A DNA stretch of 6,267 bases from Acidimicrobiia bacterium (GCA_030623545.1 JAUXLW010000078.1:1-6267), one strand, 5' to 3'; shown: positions 1 to 5,717, counted from the first letter of the stretch. The notes: generated by a model from the letters alone, not told the origin. Translations and numbers: made by a program.

Positions 1-494
1 AACTCGTCGGCCACCTCGATCATCGGTCCAAGTGTCCTCACCGGCGCATCAGATGTGTTGTCGACAAAAACGACCGCGTGGGGATTGCCCAGGCTCATCG
101 GGCGCACTTCGGTGCCGGCCACCGTGATTAGGGCCTCGTCCGGCGCCTGCGAGCGACCCAGCATGGCACGCACCCGTCCCGACTCCTTCACCTCCACCGG
201 GTGGTCCCCAAGGTCAGTCACAACAGTGAATGAACGATCCTCAGTCCACCCCTGATCGTATGCGAAGCGGGCAACACAGCGGAGGCCGTTGCCACACATC
301 TCGGCACGGCTCCCGTCGGCGTTCCAATACTCCATCCGCACCCGCCCCGATTCGAGCCGGGAAACAACCAGCACCCCGTCGGCGCCTATCCCTTGCCTAC
401 CGTCGCACCACTGCGCGACCTGATCGGGTTTGGGAGTCACGTCGACCAGCACGATGAAGTCGTTGCCGAGACCCTCCATCTTTACGAAATCCAT
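1..494 (-). CDS. dapF: Diaminopimelate epimerase, N-terminal part (gene runs off the left edge)
   Basis: DapF interconverts LL- and meso-diaminopimelate in the cytoplasm without a cofactor, using two cysteines. It supplies meso-DAP for peptidoglycan and lysine. I translated about 164 codons from the ATG at 494. The N-terminal family signature is present (KMEGLGNDFI, residues 5-14), then GIGADG (35-40) and NADGSRAEMCGNGLRC (58-73), in which Cys67 is the first catalytic cysteine. SLGNPHAVVFV follows at 134-144. The second catalytic cysteine and the C-terminal half lie outside the window. The start overlaps the end of miaA by 13 bases and has a GAGAG ribosome site 8 bases upstream. A second Met at codon 6 is less likely, because the family usually has about five residues before the KM-GLGNDF motif. 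It is the last visible gene of the rny-miaB-miaA-dapF run. Identification is firm. Confidence 0.95.
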   Translation of the reverse strand, partial: MDFVKMEGLGNDFIVLVDVTPKPDQVAQWCDGRQGIGADGVLVVSRLESGRVRMEYWNADGSRAEMCGNGLRCVARFAYDQGWTEDRSFTVVTDLGDHPVEVKESGRVRAMLGRSQAPDEALITVAGTEVRPMSLGNPHAVVFVDNTSDAPVRTLGPMIEVADE

Positions 495-1369
495 GCCATC
501 AACTCTCGTTCGACCCGCTCAGTGAGCACCGCGGGGTCAGGATCCCACTCGAGCCAGTGAATCCGCGGGTCGCGCCTGAAGAAGGTTCGCTGGCTCGCGG
601 CGACTGCAAGAGTGGCGGCCTCGACCGCCTTGCGTCCATCTGCAACGCTGACACGGCCATCGACCACGCCGAGCAGCTCCTTGTAGCCGACAGCCTGCGA
701 CGCGGCACGCCCCAACCTGGGGGCAAGAACTCGCACTTCCTCCAACAGGCCGTCGTCGAACATGGCAATCAACCGGGCTGCGACGCGCTGCTCGAGGGCG
801 TCGCCCGAATCGAGCCCTACCGCATGGAAGGGAAGCAGCGGACGATACTCCCGGACCGCCCGGGCCTTGGCTGTGGCGGCGCGGGCCGAAGGAGTCAACC
901 CGGTGACGTCATACACCTCCACAGCTCGCACCACCCGTCGGGGGTTGTCGAGGTCGAGATGGGCACCGGCGTCTGGATCGACCTCCAACAGACGTGCCCG
1001 AATTGTCTCGAGGGGTTGGGCTTCGAGTTGTCGACGATGGTCGGGGTCGCGGGCCGGGAACTCGAGCGGATCAACGATGGCACGAAAGGCAAGCCCGGTA
1101 CCGCCCACCAGCAGCATGGGCACCGAGCCTTGCTCTATCACCTGACGGCCGATTCTCTGTGCGTCCGCCACAGTGAAGTCCTCTTCCGGCTCCACCACGT
1201 CGACTAGATGATGCCGCACCCGGGCCCGCTCCTCCACGCTCGGCTTGGCAGTTCCGATATCCATACCCTGATACACCTGCATCGAATCAACCGAGATGAT
1301 TTCCGCCCCATATTTCTCTGCCAGCCGCATGGCGATCTCGCTCTTGCCTGAGGCAGTGGGGCCGAGCAA
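482..1369 (-). CDS. miaA: tRNA dimethylallyltransferase (tRNA A37 prenyltransferase)
   Basis: MiaA transfers a dimethylallyl group from DMAPP to N6 of A37 in tRNAs reading UNN codons, giving i6A, the substrate of MiaB encoded just upstream. Numbering here is from the TTG at 1369. The P-loop GPTASGKS is at 3-10, ISVDSMQVYQGMDIGTAKP (25-43) carries the conserved Asp, HHLVDV is at 53-58, LVGGTGLAFRA at 87-97, the tRNA-contact segment DNPRRVVRAVEVYDVTG at 141-157, and QAVGYKELL at 225-233. Length (295 aa) is close to the family's roughly 300. The TTG start leaves only two residues before the P-loop and removes the first beta strand. The frame stays open upstream (LSLLALLGPT), so translation probably begins at CTG 1384, overlapping the miaB stop. 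No ATG, GTG or TTG occurs in frame in about 60 bases further up. Two family positions are unusual: GTGLY is GTGLA, and the C-terminal TR-x4-RQ motif reads T253-L-x4-S-Q260. Confidence 0.95.
   Translation of the reverse strand: MLGPTASGKSEIAMRLAEKYGAEIISVDSMQVYQGMDIGTAKPSVEERARVRHHLVDVVEPEEDFTVADAQRIGRQVIEQGSVPMLLVGGTGLAFRAIVDPLEFPARDPDHRRQLEAQPLETIRARLLEVDPDAGAHLDLDNPRRVVRAVEVYDVTGLTPSARAATAKARAVREYRPLLPFHAVGLDSGDALEQRVAARLIAMFDDGLLEEVRVLAPRLGRAASQAVGYKELLGVVDGRVSVADGRKAVEAATLAVAASQRTFFRRDPRIHWLEWDPDPAVLTERVERELMAWIS
503..507 (-). promoter_or_regulatory. Ribosome binding site of dapF inside miaA
   Basis: GAGAG on the minus strand lies 8 bases before the ATG at 494, within the last codons of miaA. 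It supports the 494 start and implies translational coupling of dapF to miaA. Confidence 0.45.
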
Positions 1370-1380
1370 GGCCAGGAGGC

Positions 1381-2769
1381 TCAGGCCGGTTCTCCCAGGA
1401 GGAAGTAAGGCGTTGCCTCCACCAGGCGGGCATCGGCAAAAGATCCCGCGGGCTGCTCCGTCTTCAAGTGAACCAGCTTGTTGGTACGGGTCCTTCCCGA
1501 TTTGCGCTCCGGATCCTTCTTGGAGGGCCCGTCGATCAGGAGCTCAACGGTTTGACCAATCAACGCCCGGTTGGTCTCCAGCCCGATCGAGTGCTGAAGC
1601 TCGCCGAGGCGTTGGTAACGGTCGTGGACCACATCTTTGTCGATGAAATCATCGACAAGCTCCGCGGCGGCCGTTCCCGGCCGAGGCGAGTAAATGAATG
1701 TGAAGGCCGAGTCGAATCTAGCTTGCTCGACAACGTCGAGCGTGTGCTGAAAATCTTCCTCGGTCTCGCCGGGGAATCCGACGATGATGTCGGTGGACAG
1801 GGCAAGGTTGGGTATGAGCCTGCGGGCAAGTTCCACCTTGGCGAGAAATCGCTCGGCGTTATATCCGCGGTGCATTGCGGCGAGGATGCGGTCGCTGCCG
1901 GATTGGAGGGGCAGGTGGAGCTGTTCGCACACGGCCGGCGTTTCAGCCATGGCCACCGCCACATCCTCTCGAAAGTCCTTGGGATGCGGGCTCGTGTATC
2001 GAATCCGCTCAATTCCCTCGACCGCTCCCACCTGCCGCAGTAATTCGGCAAACAGTGTCTTGTGGCCGTTGAGCTCGAGATCCCGTCCATAGCTGTTGAC
2101 GTTCTGTCCGAGCAGAGTCACCTCGACCACGCCGTCGGCGCTCAGGCTCTCCACTTCTCGAACAATGTCTCCCGGGCGGCGGCTGATTTCGCCTCCCCGC
2201 ACCGCAGGAACGATGCAGAACGTACAGGCGTTATTGCAGCCGATCATGATGGTGACCCAGGCACTGTGAGCAACGTCGCGCTTGACGGGTACCACCGCCA
2301 CCTCCGTGCTTTCCTCGAGGATCTCCATGACGGGGCCCCACTCCTCGGCGTAGTCCAACAGTGATACGACCCTGTCGAAGTTGTGAGTGCCAAACACAAC
2401 GTCCACCCACGGAGCACGCTCCTGGATGATGTCCTCGTCCTTTTGCGCCAGGCAGCCGCCGACGGCAATCAGCATGCCCGGCCGCTGGTCCTTCGCTTTC
2501 TTGAGCATCCCCAGCGTGCCGTAGAGCTTCTGGTCGGCGTTCTCCCTGATGCAACAAGTGTTGAGGACCACCAGGTCGGCGTTCTCGGGCTCGGCGATTC
2601 GCTTCATGCCATCGGCCTCGAGCAGGCCGGCAATGCCTTCACTGTCGTGGACATTCATCTGGCATCCGAATGTGCGGATCGCATAGGTGCGGCCGGAGCG
2701 TGTTGGGCGTCGTCGCTCCCTGACCCGTGGCTCGTCAAGCTGGATCAGCGACATCGGGGGGCGTCTCAC
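1381..2769 (-). CDS. miaB: tRNA-2-methylthio-N6-dimethylallyladenosine synthase (radical SAM methylthiotransferase)
   Basis: MiaB adds a methylthio group to C2 of i6A37 in tRNA, completing ms2i6A, with two 4Fe-4S clusters and S-adenosylmethionine. The 462 residues show the three family domains. The N-terminal UPF0004 domain carries the auxiliary-cluster cysteines Cys36 (TFGCQMN), Cys72 (NTCCIRENA) and Cys106 (GGCLAQ). The radical SAM core carries Cys178-x3-Cys182-x2-Cys185 (GCNNACTFC), followed by RGGEISRRP. A C-terminal TRAM RNA-binding domain occupies about 397-458 (LIGQTVELLIDG, then RTRTNKLVHL). The GTG start overlaps the rny TGA as GTGA. An ATG at codon 6 is possible, but neither start has a visible Shine-Dalgarno sequence, so translation probably depends on coupling to rny. 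About 28 residues, many of them Arg, precede the first conserved strand (YAIRTFGC), a longer lead-in than usual. Its product partner miaA follows at once. Confidence 0.97.
   Translation of the reverse strand: MRRPPMSLIQLDEPRVRERRRPTRSGRTYAIRTFGCQMNVHDSEGIAGLLEADGMKRIAEPENADLVVLNTCCIRENADQKLYGTLGMLKKAKDQRPGMLIAVGGCLAQKDEDIIQERAPWVDVVFGTHNFDRVVSLLDYAEEWGPVMEILEESTEVAVVPVKRDVAHSAWVTIMIGCNNACTFCIVPAVRGGEISRRPGDIVREVESLSADGVVEVTLLGQNVNSYGRDLELNGHKTLFAELLRQVGAVEGIERIRYTSPHPKDFREDVAVAMAETPAVCEQLHLPLQSGSDRILAAMHRGYNAERFLAKVELARRLIPNLALSTDIIVGFPGETEEDFQHTLDVVEQARFDSAFTFIYSPRPGTAAAELVDDFIDKDVVHDRYQRLGELQHSIGLETNRALIGQTVELLIDGPSKKDPERKSGRTRTNKLVHLKTEQPAGSFADARLVEATPYFLLGEPA
1384..1396 (-). promoter_or_regulatory. 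Possible ribosome site (GGGAGA) and alternative CTG start region of miaA
   Basis: GGGAGA at 1396-1391, at the end of miaB, lies 6 bases before a CTG at 1384-1382 that is in the miaA frame. This CTG overlaps the miaB TGA as CTGA, the same 4-base geometry as the GTGA overlap between rny and miaB. From the TTG at 1369 the same ribosome site would be 21 bases away, which is too far. Confidence 0.45.
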
Positions 2770-4265
2770 CGAGCGGACGAGGTGGATCTGAGCTCACGGA
2801 TGACCGTGACCTGGATCTGACCCGGATATTGCAGCTCTTCCTCCAGCCGCTTGGCGACACGGCGCGCCAGATCGCTTGACTCCAGATCGGTGATCTTGCC
2901 AGGGTCCACCACCACCCGTACCTCGCGCCCGGCCTGCATCGCGAACACACGGTCGACGCCGTCAAACCCGGCGGCCAACTCTTCAATCCGCTCCAGCCGC
3001 CGCACATACGATTCAAGGGTCTCGCGGCGGGCACCGGGCCGGGAAGCGGACACCGCGTCGGCAGCCTGGGTGAGAGTCGCAAGCAGCGTCCGCGGCTCAA
3101 CTTCGTTGTGGTGCGCCTCAATGGCATGCACGATGGCCGGATCCTCACCGAAGCGTCGTGCTATCTCTGCCCCGATGAGGGCGTGAGATCCATCAACCTC
3201 GTGGCTAACGGCCTTGCCCACGTCGTGCAACAGAGCCGCTCGCTTGGCTTCGGTGGCGTCGACCCCGAGCTCGGCCGCCAGCATCCCCGCCAGATGGGCG
3301 GCCTCAACCGAATGGCCAAGGACGTTCTGTCCGTAGGAGGTCCGGTACTTGAGGCGTCCCAGGAGCGTGACCAGTTCGACATGCAATCGGGCCACACCCA
3401 CCTCGAGCAGCGCCCATTCACCGGCGTCGCGGATGCTCTGCTCTACCTCAGATTGCGCCTTGGCATGCGCCTCCTCGATGGAGCCAGGATGGATCCGCCC
3501 GTCCACCACCAGGTTCTGCAGGGCAATCCTGGCGGTTTCTCGCCGAATGGGGTCGAAGGTCGACAATGTCACCGACTCCGGAGTGTCGTCAACAATCAGG
3601 TCGACTCCCGTGATCGCCTCGAAGGATTTGATGTTGCGGCCGTCCCGGCCGATTATCCGACCCTTCATGTCATCGGAGGCCAGATGAACCACCGACACGG
3701 TGGAATCCGAAGTTACTTCGGATGCCATCCGTTGAATCGCCGAAATGAGAATACGTCGGGCCCGTCGATCTGATTCCTCGCGCGCCTTCAGCTCAAGCTC
3801 TCGCACCAGGACCATTGCATCGCGCCGGGCCTCATCCTCCACTTTGGCTAGCAAGACCTCCTTGGCGGCCTGGCTGTCGTAGTCCGCCACTTGCTCGAGT
3901 TCCCGGCGGGCTTGCCCGAGCAACTCGCTGGTTTGCTCCTTCAGATCCGCTACCTCAACTTCGCGAGCCTGGACGTTCTGGTCACGCTGGACGAGATTGG
4001 CCTCTCGCTGCTCGAGAGTTTCCTCCCGGCGGGCGATTCGCTCCTCGGCGGCTGCCACATCTACCCGCCTGGATTCCAGGCTGTGATCCTCAGCCTCTCG
4101 ATACGACGTCGCCTTCTCGATCGCCCGAGCTTCCGCCTCGTGCATTGTCCTCTCTGCCTTGGACAACAGCGAGTCGCTACGGCGGCCCCCGGTGCGCAGT
4201 AACGCCATCGTCAGCCCGACGCCTACTCCGATCACCAGGGCAATGGTGGCTGCGAGCCATTCCAT
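2766..4265 (-). CDS. rny: Ribonuclease Y, membrane-anchored endoribonuclease
   Basis: RNase Y starts bulk mRNA decay by endonucleolytic cleavage at the inner face of the membrane. The 499-residue protein has the full family layout: one N-terminal transmembrane helix (about 2-22, WLAATIALVIGVGVGLTMAL), a long charged coiled coil (about 30-165), a KH RNA-binding domain with GRIIGRDGRN at 202-211, and an HD domain with HDVGK (His347-Asp348), AHHNEVEP (384-391) and the family block ADAVSASRPGARRE (401-414). It ends with YPGQIQVTVIRE. I chose the ATG at 4265 because it puts the membrane helix at the N-terminus and has GGAG 5 bases upstream. An in-frame GTG at 4322 would add 19 residues not expected in the family. 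The ribosome site sits in a hairpin, and a structured leader lies upstream. The gene heads the rny-miaB-miaA-dapF cluster and overlaps miaB by 4 bases. RNase Y is common in Firmicutes and patchy in Actinobacteria. Confidence 0.97.
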   Translation of the reverse strand: MEWLAATIALVIGVGVGLTMALLRTGGRRSDSLLSKAERTMHEAEARAIEKATSYREAEDHSLESRRVDVAAAEERIARREETLEQREANLVQRDQNVQAREVEVADLKEQTSELLGQARRELEQVADYDSQAAKEVLLAKVEDEARRDAMVLVRELELKAREESDRRARRILISAIQRMASEVTSDSTVSVVHLASDDMKGRIIGRDGRNIKSFEAITGVDLIVDDTPESVTLSTFDPIRRETARIALQNLVVDGRIHPGSIEEAHAKAQSEVEQSIRDAGEWALLEVGVARLHVELVTLLGRLKYRTSYGQNVLGHSVEAAHLAGMLAAELGVDATEAKRAALLHDVGKAVSHEVDGSHALIGAEIARRFGEDPAIVHAIEAHHNEVEPRTLLATLTQAADAVSASRPGARRETLESYVRRLERIEELAAGFDGVDRVFAMQAGREVRVVVDPGKITDLESSDLARRVAKRLEEELQYPGQIQVTVIRELRSTSSAR

Positions 4266-4269
4266 GCTG

Positions 4270-4285
4270 TCTCCGTTCCCGGAGA
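4270..4285 (-). promoter_or_regulatory. Hairpin with GNRA loop enclosing the rny Shine-Dalgarno sequence
   Basis: On the minus strand TCTCCG-GGAA-CGGAGA forms a perfect 6-bp stem closed by a GNRA tetraloop. The 3' arm contains GGAG (4274-4271), the rny ribosome site, ending 5 bases before the ATG at 4265. If folded, it would hide the ribosome site. The inverted repeat is seen directly; any regulatory role is inferred. Confidence 0.55.
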
Positions 4286-4299
4286 GCCAAACGCGCGCA

Positions 4300-4319
4300 T
4301 GCCGAGCTACCGCTCGGCA
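4300..4319 (-). repeat. Perfect 8-bp hairpin in the rny leader
   Basis: TGCCGAGC and GCTCGGCA are exact inverted copies separated by four bases (GGTA on the minus strand). It lies about 35 bases before the rny ATG. No T-run follows on either strand, so it does not look like an intrinsic terminator. It more likely forms a stable element of the rny mRNA leader. Confidence 0.6.
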
Positions 4320-4333
4320 CACATAACGCGAGA

Positions 4334-4383
4334 AGCACGCTCGGATTGGTAACGCTACGTCAGCGTTTAGGCCCCAGCGTGCT
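4334..4383 (-). repeat. Nested inverted repeats in the rny leader
   Basis: An outer perfect 8-bp inverted repeat (AGCACGCT 4334-4341 with AGCGTGCT 4376-4383) continues past one mismatch for two more pairs (4343-4344 with 4373-4374). Inside it lies a perfect 6-bp stem, AACGCT-ACGTC-AGCGTT (4351-4367). Together they could fold into one stem with an internal loop and a capping hairpin. There is no T-run after it in the rny direction (TTCTCGCG), so termination is unlikely. Confidence 0.5.
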
Positions 4384-4409
4384 CGTATTCATTTGCAGTT
4401 GACTCTCTT

Positions 4410-4425
4410 AGTTTTCGCGAGTTTT
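4410..4425 (-). repeat. Short direct repeat AAAACT-CGCG-AAAACT
   Basis: Two copies of AAAACT flank CGCG in an A-rich patch of the recA-rny gap, and a palindrome ATTCGAAT lies nearby at 4435-4442. The patch lies close to where rny transcription would start if the candidate promoter is right. Function unknown; it may be chance in AT-rich sequence. Confidence 0.3.
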
Positions 4426-4429
4426 TAGT

Positions 4430-4459
4430 GTGCTATTCGAATCTGACCCCACGTGTCAA
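4430..4459 (-). promoter_or_regulatory. Candidate promoter for rny-miaB-miaA-dapF
   Basis: A consensus -35 box TTGACA (4459-4454) begins 18 bases after the recA stop. The best -10 is TAGCAC (4435-4430) at an 18-base spacing, or ATAGCA (4436-4431) at 17. Both are weak -10 matches, though TAGCAC resembles the TAGCGT proposed for recA. The -35 overlaps a CACGTG palindrome and TGAC/GTCA half-sites (4443-4458), which could bind a regulator. It would give a leader of about 155 bases. With no clear terminator after recA, read-through from recA is also possible. Confidence 0.4.
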
Positions 4460-4476
4460 GTGACGGGACGGGCCAT

Positions 4477-5547
4477 CTAATCCTCGACCAGCTCGACTTC
4501 TTCGGCCTCAGCCTCGTCTGTGGCCCCGGCGTCGGTAGCGCCTCCTTCGACGCTCTCCTCCCCGGTGCCCAACCCGACCGCGTCGAGGACCCGAGCCTCG
4601 AGTTGTATCGCCACCTCCGGGTTCTCACGAAGGAACAGCTTGGCTTTCTCACGACCCTGGCCCAGCTGATCGCCATCGAACGTGTACCAGGCGCCGCTCT
4701 TGCGAACGATGTCATGCTCAACCGCCACGTCCACGAGACTGCCCTCTCGCGAGATCCCTTCACCAAACATGATGTCGAACTCGGCGATCTTGAAAGGAGG
4801 CGCCACTTTGTTCTTGGCGATCTTGGCCCTGACCCGATTTCCGGTGAATGAGGTGCCGTCCTTGATCGATTCGATGCGCCGGATGTCGATACGGACCGAC
4901 GAATAGAACTTGAGGGCCCGACCACCAGGCGTCGTCTCAGGAGAGCCAAACATGACACCGATCTTCTCCCGCAACTGGTTGATGAAGATGGCCGTGGTGT
5001 CGGAGCGGTTGATGGTGCCGGCCAGCTTGCGCAGCGCCTGTGACATGAGACGGGCTTGCAGACCAACGTGGCTCTGACCCATCTCCCCTTCGAGCTCGAC
5101 ACGGGGAACGAGAGCGGCCACCGAGTCGATGACCACGACATCGAGGGCACCTGAGCGGATCAGCATGTCGGTGATTTCGAGCGCCTGTTCGCCGGTGTCC
5201 GGCTGAGAGATGAAGAGCTCATCGACGTCGACACCGAGAGCTTTGGCGTATATCGGATCCAGTGCATGCTCTGCGTCTATAAACGCGGCGATTCCCCCGT
5301 TGCGTTGTGCCTCGGCCACCACATGGAGCGCCAATGTGGTTTTTCCGCTCGCTTCCGGGCCGAATATCTCGACAATCCGACCCCGGGGCACTCCCCCGAT
5401 TCCCAGTGCCAGGTCGAGGGACAGCGCGCCGGTGGGAATGGCGGCGACATTACGCACGTGGCTTTCACCCAGTTTCATTATGGCGCCGGTCCCGAATTGC
5501 TTCTCAATCTGGGACAATGCCATGTCGAGGGCTCCGTCTCGCTCCAC
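4477..5547 (-). CDS. recA: Recombinase RecA
   Basis: RecA forms filaments on single-stranded DNA, drives strand exchange in recombinational repair and triggers LexA self-cleavage in the SOS response. From the GTG at 5547 it is 356 residues, the normal size. Landmarks are ALDMALSQIEKQFGTGAIM (6-24), Walker A GPEASGKTT (63-71), DAEHALDP (91-98), Walker B VVVIDS (137-142), loop 1 region (148-163), loop 2 region with QLREKIGVMFGSPETTPGG (191-209) and RALKFYSSVRIDIRR. The acidic C-terminal tail (DEAEAEEVELVED) is typical. No intein interrupts the Walker A or other conserved blocks. The start is set by a Shine-Dalgarno sequence 6 bases upstream and by homology. The reading frame stays open to a codon at 5679, but that extension would translate through the LexA box and both promoters. 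No recX follows; the next gene is rny, 211 bases away. Confidence 0.98.
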   Translation of the reverse strand: MERDGALDMALSQIEKQFGTGAIMKLGESHVRNVAAIPTGALSLDLALGIGGVPRGRIVEIFGPEASGKTTLALHVVAEAQRNGGIAAFIDAEHALDPIYAKALGVDVDELFISQPDTGEQALEITDMLIRSGALDVVVIDSVAALVPRVELEGEMGQSHVGLQARLMSQALRKLAGTINRSDTTAIFINQLREKIGVMFGSPETTPGGRALKFYSSVRIDIRRIESIKDGTSFTGNRVRAKIAKNKVAPPFKIAEFDIMFGEGISREGSLVDVAVEHDIVRKSGAWYTFDGDQLGQGREKAKLFLRENPEVAIQLEARVLDAVGLGTGEESVEGGATDAGATDEAEAEEVELVED

Positions 5548-5553
5548 TTTCAA

Positions 5554-5560
5554 CCCTTCC
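5554..5560 (-). promoter_or_regulatory. Ribosome binding site of recA
   Basis: GGAAGGG on the minus strand, preceded by AAA, lies 6 bases before the GTG at 5547. It decides the start: the in-frame TTG at 5553 abuts the site and is too close, and no comparable site precedes the upstream in-frame codons I checked. Confidence 0.75.
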
Positions 5561-5576
5561 TTTGTTGACTCATCGC

Positions 5577-5599
5577 AATGTACCTGTCGCCTGTGACAA
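5577..5599 (-). promoter_or_regulatory. Candidate LexA-independent damage promoter of recA (RecA-NDp/PafBC type)
   Basis: TTGTCACAG (5599-5591), 8 bases, then TACATT (5582-5577). The published actinobacterial motif is TTGTCRGTG-N8-TAnnnT. Seven of nine upstream positions match, the spacing is exact and the -10 fits TAnnnT. Transcription would begin near 5570, leaving a leader of about 23 bases that still includes the ribosome site. A proximal LexA-independent promoter plus a distal SOS promoter is the known arrangement for Mycobacterium recA. Assignment here is by motif only. Confidence 0.5.
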
Positions 5600-5650
5600 A
5601 CTACACGGGGCGAACTACAGAGCTGTAAGTCTATCTTCCTGGACGCCGCC

Positions 5651-5679
5651 ACGCTACCCGAACGTGTGTTCGATAGCAA
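5651..5679 (-). promoter_or_regulatory. Distal recA promoter carrying the LexA box
   Basis: TTGCTA (5679-5674), 17-base spacer, TAGCGT (5656-5651). The -10 fits the actinobacterial TAnnnT pattern and the spacing is ideal. The LexA box fills most of the spacer, so LexA binding would block RNA polymerase. Transcription would start near 5644, giving a leader of about 97 bases. Confidence 0.65.
5659..5672. promoter_or_regulatory. LexA (SOS) box, CGAAC-N4-GTTCG
   Basis: The perfect palindrome CGAACgtgtGTTCG matches the SOS operator of Actinobacteria and Firmicutes (core GAAC-N4-GTTC at 5660-5671). It lies about 110 bases upstream of the recA start, between the -35 and -10 of a promoter pointing at recA. 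LexA itself is not encoded in the window. Confidence 0.88.
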
Positions 5680-5717
5680 TCACCTCTCCACGGCGGGGGA
5701 GCAGCTGGGTCTGGGAC

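Noticed and set aside
3108..3773. Long plus-strand open frame (221 codons) opposite rny, and similar ones at 557-1207 and 1468-2043
   Set aside because: They lie antisense to well-conserved genes, show no recognisable domains and have the composition expected of shadow frames in GC-rich coding DNA.
4266..4322. 19-residue N-terminal extension of RNase Y from GTG 4322
   Set aside because: It would push the membrane anchor inward. ATG 4265 with GGAG gives the standard N-terminus.
4300..4383. Intrinsic terminator for recA
   Set aside because: The stems are strong but no T-run follows them on either strand, and they lie about 95-175 bases past the recA stop, downstream of the likely rny promoter.
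4393..4436. Plus-strand promoter (TTGACT at 4399-4404) for a divergent or antisense transcript
   Set aside because: No acceptable -10 at 16-18 bases, and no credible gene follows on the plus strand.
4477..5547. Intein in recA, as in some mycobacteria
   Set aside because: The protein is a normal 356 residues with Walker A, Walker B and both loops uninterrupted.
5585..5619. Direct repeat AACTACA (5599-5605 and 5613-5619) and TACAG-CT-CTGTA-like palindrome in the recA leader
   Set aside because: Too short and isolated to separate from chance. Only the 5577-5599 motif has an outside consensus.
5548..5679. 44-residue N-terminal extension of RecA from a codon at 5679
   Set aside because: It would cross the LexA box, both promoter motifs and the ribosome site, and RecA proteins do not carry such an extension. 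GTG 5547 has a good Shine-Dalgarno sequence.
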